From: Stromatinia cepivora
Lineage: Eukaryota > Ascomycota > Leotiomycetes > Helotiales > Sclerotiniaceae
Length of the DNA stretch: 64,000 nucleotides
Assembly (NCBI GenBank): GCA_014898415.1
Contig: RCTD01000001.1
Coordinates: 434,001 to 498,000 of the forward strand
Reading direction: 5' to 3'
A program made the position numbers and the translations under genes. The notes beneath the pieces are model-generated. The model worked only from the letters and a program-made list of their open reading frames with translations. It had not been told where the DNA came from and did no database searches. This document shows positions 10,689 through 22,676 of this stretch, in pieces. Numbering within the stretch: position 1 is the stretch's first letter; each line of letters begins with the position of its first letter.

Positions 10689-13600
10689 CTAAGATAACTG
10701 GGCGAGCTTTTGTAAAGCTGTTAAGACGCCTATGCGAATGTTAGTAACCAGTTTCATAAGCATCATTGAAGGATACATACCAGTAACTCCTTGTGTAAGT
10801 GTATACCCAGCTTCAGTATTCCTACTACCCAAACTAACAGTCGTAACACTGTTAACCTTCTTTTCTCTACCCAAATCATTGGCCCATCGAAAGATAACTT
10901 CATCATCTCTACCATCACCTATCACTAGTAAGAAATCAACAGGAGAAGTGTGTTCAGCATCTGGTGACATTTCTTTCGCAAGGCCTTCGAATATTTTCAT
11001 GGCAGCTGTGCCCTTTGACCAATCAATCGGTTCAACTGCGACAGCTCCTATAAAAAATGTTAATAAGTCTTCTTGCGACATACAAAACCAGTAACACATA
11101 CCTTCAACAGGAATTGCCCTAACTCTTTGTTCCTCACATGCATCGTTAATGTGACTTGCACAATCACCCGCTTGTCGAGTTGCCGTTTCGAAATCTTCTG
11201 CATTCTTGTAATGGAAGATCAAGCTACAATGTCTTGTTTCAATCCATGATCCTGGTGTTCGTTCGGTATAGTATGCCATAATGCCTTCTACTGAATCTTT
11301 CCACGCTCGCATCTTCTCAGGATCGGCCATTTCGATCCAATCTGAAGTTCCAAATTGTTTGAGGAAACATCCATTTTCAGCAATTAGACCAAGACGTGGT
11401 ACTCTTTTGAATAAACGGTCGAGTTCTTCTGGTTGTCTACTAGACATTACGTACACTGTATTTCTTTCATCTTGCAGGAGATCATTAAGAGTATCGATTG
11501 TGCGCTATATATTGTTAGCCTTCACCCAACATCGAGGATTATAATATTACTTACTTGCGGGCTGGTTAAAATGATACTGCTTGGGGATCCCCATGATGCC
11601 AAAGTTCCTTCATAATCAATGATGAAAAGTCTTCGCTCAGATTTCTGATACTTTTGACCAAGCATATTAATTGAGAGACGTGGAACAGCTGTGGTATCTC
11701 TCTTATGCTGTTCATCATAGGCTTTGTCAAGGCGATTAAGGAATTCATTAAACCAATGCTCTCCAGTATGGTGCATGACAGCTGCATGAAGTTTCTTGAA
11801 TCGTTCTTCTTTTTCTTCGTCCCCCATTTCCAAGGCTTGTTTAATTGCATCAGCGCACTGACGATAATCCCAAGGATTTACAGAAAGTTCATTGCCACCA
11901 AAGATAGAAGAACTACCAGTAAATTCACTGAGAATAAGAGATCCGTGCTTGTTGTGGCCTTCAAACTTGCCATCTTGACAAAACAAATACTCATGACATG
12001 TTAAGTTCATCCCTTCACGCTGACTAGCGATCATCAAAGCATCAGCGACTGTTAGTAGAGCCAGATATTGAGGGTAGATGATATCTTGCTTCAGATAGAC
12101 GACTGGTTGATAAGCAAGATTGGCCCACGAAGAGTTGATTCTAGTAACAATATCTGAAACGGTGGCATCAAGTTCGGAATTTTCTGTGGTAGATGTTGCT
12201 ACCTGGATAAGAACAACCTTGTCTCGCCATTCAGGATATTTATTGAGAAATAGCTCATACGCCTATGAAATAAAAAAAAGATTAGTACTTGTCAATAGAG
12301 GGTTGATCACAATATCTGCCTTTTGAAGAAGTATTTAGAAGCCCAGTATAAAGTAAACCGAGAACTTACCAAAAGCTTAGGTCGCACACCTCGTACATGA
12401 TCTAACTTGTCTCGTGCCACAATGAGCTTCTTGCCACGATATCTTTCTTGCATCGTGTTCAACCAACGAGTAGCTTTAGGGTCTGCGCGATTCATATCCA
12501 GAGCAACAGGATCAATTCCAATTGCGAGATTAATAACATCAATAAATCGATCCTCAAGTTGAATACCGTCATTTGTGGCTTCAACCATTAAAATACGGCT
12601 GCAGGTTTGCAAGAAATGGCGTGCATACTCCTGAATTTGGAATCCAATGAGATTTGCTCCCAACATACCCTCGAGTAATTCCTTACGAACGGCCAAGCAT
12701 CGGAAAACTTCCGAGGAAGGAAATGCAACATGAAGGAAGAATCCAATTTTAGCATCAGGAAGCTTCTTACGGATCATTGAAGGTACTAGTAGAAGATGGT
12801 AGTCATGGATCCAGATCACATCACCTCTCTTCCATTCCTTAACGATTTTATCTGCAAAAGCCTGATTTACCTTGACATAGTAAATCCAAGAGTGATCTTC
12901 GTAAGCCTTGCTTTTAGGATTATCTGGGATTTGATAGTGAAAGACGGGCCACAAGATTTGCTTGCAGTAGTGTGTGTAATGGCCATCAAAATCGCTATCC
13001 TTACAAAAAACGGTTGCGGAATCGTACTCCGTAGCCATACGATCGTCAATATCCTGCTTTTGTCGACGTTCGAGAGCATCCGTGGGCATTCCTAGTGTAC
13101 CAACCCAAATCTTATCCTCAAGATTTCCACTCCTAACTGCAGCTTGGACAGCATTTCTTAGACCACCGTTGCCTTGCTCGGCCGGTTCAACTTCCCATTC
13201 GGCATTTGCGAAAACTCTATCATGGCTGTCACTACGTTTGTATTGTGGTTGGCGAATCCCAGCGCTTCCGAGAAGTTCTGCCTTCTCCTTCATCTTATTA
13301 TGCTTGAGAATATCTGCGGGAGGGGGGGAACTAGCTCGGGATCGTGGTTGGTTGAACGTCTTTCCCGCACCCCATGCCGGTGAATGAGGATCGCTGGGTG
13401 CGATTACGGAGAGCTGATTCTCTTGTATGGTTTTTAGGTCTGGTATATCGGTTTGAGCAAAAAATTGTTCGTGATCGACATCGTGTATTGGTGTTGCTGG
13501 GGGTGTAATATCTCTCTGATGACCGAAAAGACTAGGCTTGCCGGTAGTATCGATTTTGGTAGTAGCCCTTCTAGGAGCACCTGGACGTCCCGAGCGGGAA

Positions 13601-13958
13601 GCATTGGACTTGGAATCTGGGTGGAGATTGGATCCTCTGGTAGGGGGACGAGAATTGGTTGAAGGGAGTTTGAAGTTGATTGTGTTTGGGAGAAACCTAT
13701 GAGGAAAGCAGAGACATCAGCTTTTGTCATTAAGAAACCCCGCAGCAGAAAAGAAGTCTCTCATTTCTTCTCTCATTTCTTCGCCTGCTAGATTAAACAA
13801 CAAACATTGCAGATCTCTGAAGAGATGCTTGAAGTACAAACCGGTGCCTGGCTGTAGGTGCGGATGCTCGAAGAAAATAACATAACAGGAGGCTGTCTAG
13901 CACCCAAATGTTTTAGAGAGAAAAAAAAAACTCACAGGGAGACCACAAAGACTGTCAT
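10689..13958 (-). CDS. Trehalose-6-phosphate synthase complex regulatory subunit (Tps3/Tsl1 type)
   Basis: Predicted 939-aa non-catalytic scaffold of the trehalose synthase/phosphatase complex. Exons: 13958-13936 (23 nt), 13696-12370, 12262-11555, 11504-11102, 11047-10689. Domain order is a disordered Ser/Pro-rich N-terminus of about 130 residues, a GT20 synthase domain (IHDYHLLLVP, REGMNLTCHEY, SEFTGSS) and a HAD-type phosphatase domain. Key residues are altered. The GT20 phosphate-binding segment reads ARDKLDHVRGV near residue 435, where active Tps1 has Arg and Lys. The HAD nucleophile motif is DYEGTL near 666 instead of DxDGTL. The later acidic motif is GDGRDDEVIF near 864 instead of GDDRTDE. 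This matches regulatory Tps3/Tsl1 rather than Tps2. N-terminal MTVFVVSLFLPNTINF is a typical start, reached through the 239-nt first intron. The last intron (11048-11101, 54 nt) is a multiple of three and keeps an open frame if retained. Confidence 0.88.
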
Positions 13959-13990
13959 GATGAATGTTCTGAAGAGACTTTCAAAAATGG

Positions 13991-14237
13991 AGGGGCAGAA
14001 TGAAATTCAGTATAAAATATTTTGAAAACTGATAATTGCACAACCATGAGCTATGTGCTTTGTATGTATTGTAGCTTAAGAGTTTCTGTATCTGAGAGCA
14101 AGTTCGAATGAGGGGTAGTAAATAGTGGGGCGGCAGATGTTTGTCGGTAGTAATTTTCCTTTTGAGATGAGAATAGATAGAAGAGCGCCAGAAGTGATGT
14201 GATATGGTGATCAACAAAGTAAAGGCTTGTGAAGGGG
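13991..14237. promoter_or_regulatory. Three STRE-like AGGGG elements upstream of the trehalose subunit gene
   Basis: AGGGG pentamers occur at 13991, 14111 and 14233, all within 280 bp upstream of the start at 13958. In yeast, TPS and TSL1 genes respond to stress through Msn2/Msn4 binding to this motif. Here only the sequence matches are seen; the function and the presence of a matching regulator are inferred, and the nearest site may lie in the 5' UTR. Confidence 0.35.
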
Positions 14238-17012
14238 TGGAGCTGTATTTGAATGTTTGCACTGTTACTGTTAGTCAAATATTTCTCCAGATATGTTGAA
14301 GGATGGGTAATGGGTAAGTTTGAGGACAAGGGTATTGCCGGACCAGTAGGAGAACAGAAGAGTATGCTTTGTTCATTAACTTACAACGTAAAACTCCTGC
14401 AAGGTGGGAAGGTGGGTAGATGTGTTCTATTTAGGATGGGGAAATGCGGCTTGCTTTAAAAGAGGTTAAGCAAAAAGATGAGGTATGTGGATTGTGGAAG
14501 GAGTGAGAGGAGGAGGAGGAGGAGGACGTATGTTCAATAACTTAATGCTTGATGTTGAAGTACCTAGCTAGGTAGGTAGATAGGTAATATTTCCTTACAT
14601 CAATAAGTTAGGCACTCGGAAAACAAAACGAAAGAGAAAATCTTTGAATCTTTTTGTAATATTGTTATCAATGGTAATACATAGGTAATACATATGAAGA
14701 AGCTTTTCTTATTTTATATATAAACCTAACACTTTCTAGAGATTTCCCTCATAAAACAATTATCTCATAGCCGGAGCTTTTTTTCCACTGCATCCATTGA
14801 AATTTACGTCAGGCACATGGGAATTCCAACAAATGACATGGATTTATGCAAGGTGCATCCACATCCCGCTGCATCTTTTTTTTTATTCCTGCCCTATTGT
14901 CTTCCCTGCCTTATGAAAGTCACACACATTCACATTTCAGCAACCTCACGGTTCAATACCAGACCACACATCGGTGATTGTTTACTTTTAATTGATACGA
15001 GTCCTGAGTACCGACTTTTTGATGTCAAGTTAGTACCATGGAACTATACTCCCAAGACCTTAATACTACGAACAAGGCTATATAGCTTGGTTGAAGTGTG
15101 TGCTTCATTTAGCTACAAGCCTACGATAGCTAAACCAGTATTAATAAAAGTACTATTCTATAATAAATCTAGCCAATCCAAACCACGTTTTATGATAAGA
15201 GGATGTGCGCAGTGCTCCAGACCTTTGAGCCACAAAACTTTAACTCCTCTTTCCAACCACTGAATACGTTTCCCGACTCGTGTTGACCTTCATCTCACAT
15301 GCTTAAGTTATAATACCTATTGGCACCACGTCTGTCACACCTTTTCTTACATTGATTTTGACGGAAAGAAAGTAAGGATTTTTATTATCCTTACTACCTA
15401 GATAACTATTTTTTGTTACTAGACATTCATGAGACGCATAAGACGCATATTTCCTTGACTTCAAAACCTACTTCCAAGGCAGTGGCTCCACGAATGAAAC
15501 TTGGCGCTTTAACCTAACGAACACCTAGAACATATGGAATGTGTTATCGATCTCTTCAGCCACAGCTTGATCACTACAACTACACCCCTAACATCCAACT
15601 AATTAGAGCTAACTGCCTTTGCTTTGCTTTGCCTTGCCTACCTAGTACGAGGACGCCAACTTTAATCAACCACTCACCAACCTCCTTACAAACGCGTGCT
15701 TCGTATGGATGGTCCTTTCGGTTTCAAACCACAACACGAATATCAAAATATTCAAAAAATGGCTCAATATGAATAATCCCTCCAACATCACACGATTAAT
15801 TCCCGCTCTGCCAGTACACATACACCAATTACTGAGCCGGGTTTTTCCGAGCAATTCTTTTGCCTGATTGGGACGGTGATTAGATCCGTTGGTTGCATGA
15901 TCTACAATATTCATTGCTTTGTTTAGAATATGGGGAAGAGTAATATCCATATCAAAGGTCATCTCCATCTATTAATGAGCGTTGGGCAAAAACCTTATCA
16001 CATTTCAGAAATTTACTGCACGAACCGGCCCGCCACGACGACCGCTATCATCGCCAATCCCCTCATTGCTAATTGATCCGAACTATCTCCTTGCACACCA
16101 TCTCAATCTTGATATTAGGGCTTCATGGTTACACAATGAGTCAAGATCCCAGCAATCTGAACTCTCTTCAAAGATCGAAAGAACAAGAATAGAATCCTTA
16201 TGCAGTGATGGGAAACGCAATGTAACACGATCTATCGAAATATGCGAATACAACTCTTATCAACCCATTATACCGGTATCTACTGCAAAATACCATTTTT
16301 GCTTCGTAATGATCATTACGGCGTACATGGTAATTTGCAAACTCGCGGAAAACCAACCATACAGCCATATCAAATCGAAAACGTTGTTTCTGAAAGTTTT
16401 CAAGTTTTGATGTGGTATTCATAACCATCGAGACCTGCCCGTCACACGACATGGCCAAATCCGGAGCACAGGATCTCGATGGCACTTCGGACCTGAGGAT
16501 GTGAAAGTAACCTTCCAACAAGATAACTACAACTTGAGTAATTAAAGTCTCTGTCAAAACGCTTATCGATATCACACCATCGAGGTTGAGTGAAGATTTA
16601 TTTTGCCATTTAGCCAGTGTGAGTAGCTCCTTTCAAAGAACCTCGGAGAGACGCAAGAGGAAGGAAGAGTTGAGGTTTGCGCGCAAACCGTTATAAATCT
16701 GAGAAGTCTTGTTCTACAACTTTACATTTCCGATACAATCCACAGCCTTATTTCGAGTGAGATTAAAGAGCGATAGAGATTAAGACGACGGATTCACCGA
16801 TGAGCTACTAATCTTCCGACTCAAATTATCAACGCCTTATCGGCGACTGCTTCCGGTGAATTTAACGTTGTATATGTCTTTCTTTAGAATGATGGTGGTG
16901 ACGACGACGAGGTTACAATTTCAGTCCACCATCATCACATACCAGTCGTTTTGTGCGGCAGCTTTATCTGAGTCTAAATTCTATCTCTTCTCTGTTACAC
17001 CGGTACTCTAAA

Positions 17013-17030
17013 TACCTACCTAGGTAGGTA
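17013..17030. repeat. Perfect 18-bp palindrome TACCTACCTAGGTAGGTA
   Basis: Perfect dyad of two TACC repeats and their complement around a CTAG centre. Related CTAGGTAGGT or TACCTACC words recur in the non-coding DNA of this window (about 14570, 18275, 21470, 30055). Confidence 0.8.
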
Positions 17031-17039
17031 ATATTCAAA

Positions 17040-18500
17040 CTCAAACCAAAGTCACACAATCCGTTAACATTATCCTATCTTCCCTTATCCAAAAAATTCT
17101 ACCCTCTCTTCCCTCCAAACATTTTCTTTTTCCCTTCTCGGAGAAAACTCCTGTCCGTTCTATACATACTTCTCCCAAAATCTATCTTTCCCAATACTAT
17201 CTTTTCAGCCCTTCCTCATTTCATCATCAAAACTGCCCGCCATATTCACTTTCTCTCCTCTCCTCCCACCAATATACATCCAAACAACTACACAATCCAT
17301 AACTAATAATTGAGTCTTTTGGTGCACCTGCGCCAGTAGAGCGATCACCTCAATTAGTCCCCTTACTCCCCGCAAACAGAATATTAGTCATAGGTGGCTG
17401 GCTGGCTACCGACCATACAGTAGGAGGGAAAAAACGACACCGGTTATCTTTTTGCTATTTTAAGAAAGTATCTCAAGCAAGCAAACCATTACATTTATGA
17501 GTTTATGGGTGCTTGAAGAGGTATCACATATTATATATATATATATACCCATTCATCAGGTAGATTAATATTGTCGAAATATTAGATAGATAGATCCCCT
17601 AACCATATCTAAGTACATTTTAGATTAAATCTAAATACTTATTACTCTACTATTAGATTAGATTAGATATCATCAACATCAAACATATTTTCTTTTTTTA
17701 AACTATATAGTTTAGTTAGTTAGATTAGTTTAATCATACTCAACTTATTAATTCATCAACTACTAGATAGTTAAATGTACTTACTGTTGAATCAAAATAA
17801 TTAATTAATAATGGGGGGCGTATCATATTATATATACCTAGTACATTTCCTCCCTTTTCCTTCTCCCTTCTTTTCCTCATCTTCTCTCTTATTCTTTTAT
17901 TCTTTGATTCTTCAATAATAATATACTTCCTCCTTCCTCATGAACTCTCAACTTTCAAATATCTGTATTCCAAACTCACATCCCAAATTCATATTTTAAA
18001 TTTATATCGCAAACTTATATCCCTTATTCTCATCCTCTTTTAATAAGCTTCCCCCAACTCTCAAAACATCATTTTGCACTCAAGTCACATTCTTATTCTT
18101 ATTCTTATTCTCATCCTCTCTTAATAAACTTCCCTCAATTCTTAAAAAATCATTTTATACTCAACTTCCATCTTCCAGCTTCTAACTTATTCCAATTTCC
18201 AATTCATATTCATCAACTTCACATCCATCAACAACACACCTTACCTGTTATAAAACTATCTATTCTACCTACCCTACCTACCCTACCTAGATATAATATA
18301 ATATAATATATATTTCCCTTCTCCCACAACATTTTTCCAATATTCTATCTTCCCTTTTCCCTTTCCTATTATCTCTTTTCCAAATCAATCATTATATATA
18401 TATATTTACTTCACTAAATCCTCTTTATATTACATTTATTTCATCCCATCTCATCCTATACTATACTATCTCATCTCATCCAAATCCCCAATCCATAATT
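17040..18500 (+). repeat. Pyrimidine-rich (C/T) low-complexity tract
   Basis: About 1.4 kb in which the plus strand is dominated by C and T runs (tcttattcttattcttattctcatcctc, catctcatcctatactatactatctcatctcatcc, ctaccctacctaccctacctag). Such tracts are common in promoters and long leaders of filamentous fungi, but no plus-strand gene follows before the PCH2 3' end. Confidence 0.7.
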
Positions 18501-19126
18501 TCCAAGAGGACAAAAAAAAAGAGAATAATTAAAAAATAAAAAAGATTCCTAAATTAATAAATAAAATAAAAGTTCTCGATTTGATATTAGGAATTAGATG
18601 GATATTAATACTACTTATTACCTGGATGAAATATCTATACTTTCTTTTTATTGAATATATGAATTTTTTCCAGAGATTATTAGTAAATCTCTCACCCGCC
18701 CCCAATTCTCCTCTAAAAAAGAAAGAGGAGTAAATCAGCAATCATATATACATCACAATTTGCATTTCCTCATTTCCTCATTTCCTCATTAACCTGGAGA
18801 CGAAGTAATATCTAGCAAAATCAAAAATATAATTTCGATTCCGAATAATGAATATTTGAAAAAGCTTCTGTATTTATAACTATAAGTTATCATGAATGTG
18901 TGATGTAATAAGATCTTATGATCCAGCTATACTACAACGAAAGTGCCAATGCAAATATTCCTTCTCATCTCATACATATAGCCAGCTTAATTAAATTGCT
19001 ATTCGAACGAACCCTTGAAATCCATGCTATTGTTTTGAAGTTAGCCGTTCTTTTTTTTCCCCTTCGCAAGGCAATAAGAGTAGTGTTTTGCACCCGAACC
19101 CTTAAGTCCATCCCGTCGTTATGAAA

Positions 19127-20965
19127 TTACTCATCCTTTTTCGCAACACAGTTACAATGATGTTTTGCACCAGATTGTACATCTGCTTCTAGTTCCGAAG
19201 ATTTTCGTTTCTGAACTACTCTTGCACTCAATAAATCCTGGACAAATTTCTCAATGCAATCCAGAGCGACATCTAATGTCAATGACTTATTTGGTCGGGC
19301 GCATTTCATCAAAGCCTGTTCGGGGATCTGTGTTAGGAAGCGGCCGGATATACCGAGTTTATTCTTTGCGGTGGGAGAGTTCAATTGCATGATGATATTG
19401 AGTAACTTGCCCGTGGCGGAATCGTTCTGGAAGGCTGAATAGAGTGTAGCTTCTTGCCAGGATTGTATCAATTGCGTGGGATCGAGGAGTGTGGATAGAT
19501 CGGCGATGATGATCTCTCTTCTCACAAGCTCTAATACACTGGCTTTTAAGATCTTGTATTGAGATTCCTCCGACGGTGGTTGAAATGGAATTTGAATGGC
19601 GCATCGATCGACAAATGCTTCGTCAAGACAATCGATCATGTTTGAAGTCGACATGAAAACAACATTTGGACAAGTCATGACCCGATCGAATCCAGTGAGT
19701 AGAGCATTGGTGGCTCGTAATGAATCTTGGGCTTCTCCATGCATGACACCAGAGTGCCTGGATACAGCAATGGATTCAACCTCATCAATCAATACAATGA
19801 TGATGCGTCTTGGGTCGTTTTGACACATGATTTTGACCTTGGTAAGCAAATCATCGACTTGAGTCGCACTTTCGCTGTAGTATTTGGATAAAAGAGTCGC
19901 TGTCTTGACTTGGATGAGTTTCGTATGTGGAAATGTTTCGACCAAACGAATGGCTAATCGTTGTGCAATTGCTTGGCAGATTGTCGTCTTTCCAGCTCCT
20001 GGAGGACCTAAAATTGACGAGGCACCACCTAGCCATCATTGCACAAATGGCAATGATGGTCATTGGCAGCCCCATAAACATTAGACTTAACTCTAATTAT
20101 TGTGAGTGTGGAGGACTGTGAAGGACTTACCATGAAACAAAGCCATTGGATTCATTCTCTTCTTCGCAGGTCCGGCACCCGCGGAAAAGGTGACTATTTG
20201 ACGTCAATTAGCATTCGGCGAACTTGAGTATTGCAGGAAAATGTACGTACGCATGTTTGATATCATCCACGAGAGATCTTCCTTGTGATTTTGATCAAAT
20301 ATAAGCCTATGCAGTATTAGTCGACAAGAACATTTGATGTACATTACTTCAAACTTACTCCTCCCATTTACCATCAAAATCGTGATGAGGCATATCGAAA
20401 ACTTCAGCTGATGGTATCTCTGGATCATCATATGCATCATCTGAATTGGTGCTATTGGAGCCTTCAAATGAACGTGGTGGCGGTGGTGGAGTACCATGCA
20501 TCTTATAAACACAAAAACGACTCAATACATCTCGAAGTGTAAGATGGCTTGGTTTTTCTTGATTTTCAATGGCAATGATTTCGACTGGTACTAGAGACTC
20601 TATCTCTTGACTCGCCCAAAACTTCCAAGCATCACTTAATTCTGTAAACCTGAAATAAGAGTTTATTCCAACAACGAAAATCGTATCATGTAGAAAGACT
20701 TACGCGCAAGGAGAGGCAACATATCAATATCAATATTGCAGATGATATTCTCAACTTCTAGCTCTTGTATGAGTTTGGAGAGTTGAGTGTGAGCCTAATG
20801 TAACAAGTGTCAGTTAGACTATAAAACCGAAGTCGGGATTTTCTTTTTCCATACAAGTTTCAAGTGAGTGGAATTCAATTCATCCTCGATACATGTTCGG
20901 AGTCTTGCCTCAAAAATGACAGTGGGCTTTCCGGAAATTGGCTGGTTGGGACCGTTATTCTCCAT
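19127..20965 (-). CDS. PCH2: Pch2/TRIP13-family AAA+ ATPase
   Basis: Remodels HORMA-domain proteins (Hop1, Mad2) in meiotic recombination control and the spindle checkpoint (established for the family). Six exons reconstructed: 20965-20855, 20794-20704, 20641-20359, 20306-20251, 20193-20131, 20007-19127, giving 494 aa. The AAA+ core has Walker A GPPGAGKTT at about residues 202-210, Walker B IIIVLIDEVESI, sensor-1 FMSTSN and the Pch2-typical VSRHSGV/DSLRATNALLTGFD segment. N-terminal exons carry a proline run and the WEELIFD block seen before the ATPase core in TRIP13. The exon 2/3 junction needs the acceptor ACAG ending at 20642; the one 8 nt earlier breaks the frame. The C-terminus is Lys/Cys/His-rich (HHCNCVAKKDE). 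A TGACGTCA octamer at 20199 lies in an intron and is probably incidental. Confidence 0.9.
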
Positions 20966-22676
20966 TGTGACTCGATGTATTATCTCACGTTTATCATATC
21001 AGAGGTATGATGATAATATAAGTGAGAATCGATGTTGACGTGAGAAGTATCAGGACAATGGAGTTAGATGAGATGAGGAAGAGTGCGGGTTAATGGAATG
21101 TATGGAAATGAGGATGGTTGCATGAGGGAGATGGGTGGAGGGGTGAGGGTGGAGGTGAAGGTGAAGGTGAAGATGAAAGATAATATGCACATGATGAAAA
21201 ATCACGCTAGAGGGATGAATAGGTAGGTATTGTAGACGACGGGGAAATACAAGGTATTGCTTAAGTAACACCTGACTGATTGAATTACAATCAGACTACC
21301 TAGTAGTATTTGGTAACTTTGGGACCTATTATTGGAACCAATTGTTTTCTGTTTTCTATTTTCTTGAAGTTTTTATTGAACTCTTCCGTCCAAATATCTA
21401 CCTAGCAAGTAAGTGACTTTTACAGTTCATTTGAACATCATGAGGTTTATTCTCGACTATAGCACCTAGGTAGGTGAGAATAGAACCGTTTAATGTTCAC
21501 GTAGAGTTTAAAGCACTTAAATGGTGCTTAGATTTAAACCGTATATTTTGAAAAGGATGGGATAACATAGCTTGAGTGTATGTACGAAATTACTTAAAAG
21601 ACAATAACTGAAATCTCGATCATGTCCTACCTGAACGATATCTGCCTACATAAATAAGCCCTGGTATGTCTTAAAAATCTGTACTTGCATGAAGTAAGCA
21701 CCTTTTTTTCGTAACCGTCTAACACTGCAAAAAGTATACTTACTCACTCTGTCCGATATATATCATCCAATCTCTCCCTCACACTCTCATCTATCTTTCT
21801 ATCCTATACAAATCTCCCCTCCAAAAATCTCTCCCAAAATCCTAAATATCGAAAAGAATCTAAAAAAAAGTCTGGTACGAGGAATTGAACCCCGACCTTC
21901 CGAAACCTTTCTAAGCATTCACCATGTAGAAGGTATGAGGAACGGGAGACGGAAATGCTAGCTATTTACACCATGCCGGATTGTCTGTGCTTGATATGAA
22001 AGAGTTACGTTTGTTGGGATATAAAGGAAAGAACCGGAAAGAACTAATACTGATATCAAGGAGAGATGTTTTGCTCAACTAAGACTTACCACTCTGCTGG
22101 AGAGAGCTGCTGGTCTGCTAATTTGAGGTACCGATATTCCTTCAAAGAACACTGATTTATGAGTTTCAATGAAAAGAAATATTAGACATGAGACAGAGAT
22201 ATATATGACGCTCCGCGTGGCCAATAGTACTGCCGTGAAGGCCTCTTCGCTTCGCCGCTCTAGATGAGGAATCTGGAAGAACAGCGAGTCGATTTAGTTG
22301 AAATGATGTTAAACGTTACCCATTGATACGGTATTGAATATCGTAGAAGAAGTTGGACTCGATCATATATCCCAAAAAGACCAATCAATTTGTTGTCACA
22401 AGGGTTTCGAAGCATTTTTAGAGTGAAGTGTTATCTATTTGATGATGATGTGGGGGTGCTTCAACGTTTATGCAGAAGTAACCCCCCGTTCCTGGCTAAA
22501 GCCCAGCCCGCTTACATAATAATAATAATAAGCTTGTGAATCCAACTTCGTCATAGCTTGGCAATCCATCACCGCCTGCAGAAAAGATGGATCTTAATTG
22601 TCTGCTCGTATTTGTTTGTTTATCATGTTGGTGATGTTTTCCTTTCAATAATCCGAAAGTCTGCCAAAAACTCATC
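20966..22676. other. Intergenic region between PCH2 and the CSC1-like gene
   Basis: Divergent promoters of two genes. No protein-coding signal. Contains a GGTGAAGG-type purine repeat at about 21120-21180, CTAGGTAGGT at about 21470, a tRNA-like relic at 21871-21980 and an AATAAT run at about 22518-22531. Confidence 0.55.
21871..21980 (-). pseudogene. tRNA-Glu-like element with an insertion and broken acceptor stem
   Basis: On the minus strand, 5' TCCGGCA, TG, a D arm of GTG-TAAATAGCTAG-CAT, an anticodon-arm start, then a TCGGGG/TTCAATT/CCTCG T arm (5 bp with one G-U) and the 3' strand TACCAGA, followed by eight T, a Pol III terminator. A 40-odd-nt insertion sits in the anticodon region. The acceptor stem pairs at five positions, but positions 3-70 and 6-67 are C-A mismatches, both explained by C-to-T transitions on the plus strand. 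The overall sequence resembles fungal tRNA-Glu. The anticodon cannot be read reliably (CCC or CTC by register). A functional intron-bearing tRNA is less likely. Confidence 0.5.

Larger units (their letters stand above)
13959..19126. other. Long (5.2 kb) intergenic region, no supported gene
   Basis: Lies upstream of the trehalose gene and downstream of PCH2. Open frames up to about 150 codons exist (for example at 14817 and 15982) but show no recognisable motifs, biased composition or plausible splicing. Contents: GAG triplet run at about 14505-14526, TAGGTAGG-type motifs at about 14570-14585 and 17013-17030, TA dinucleotide run at about 17533-17546, and a strongly pyrimidine-rich plus strand from about 17040 to 18500. 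A non-coding transcript or a long 5' leader is possible but not demonstrated. Confidence 0.5.

Noticed and set aside
14817..16410. Plus-strand open frames of 77-148 codons in the long intergenic region
   Set aside because: No motif, no plausible splicing and no consistent composition; expected by chance in 5 kb.
20199..20206. TGACGTCA CRE-type octamer
   Set aside because: Lies inside an intron of PCH2, far from a start; most likely chance.
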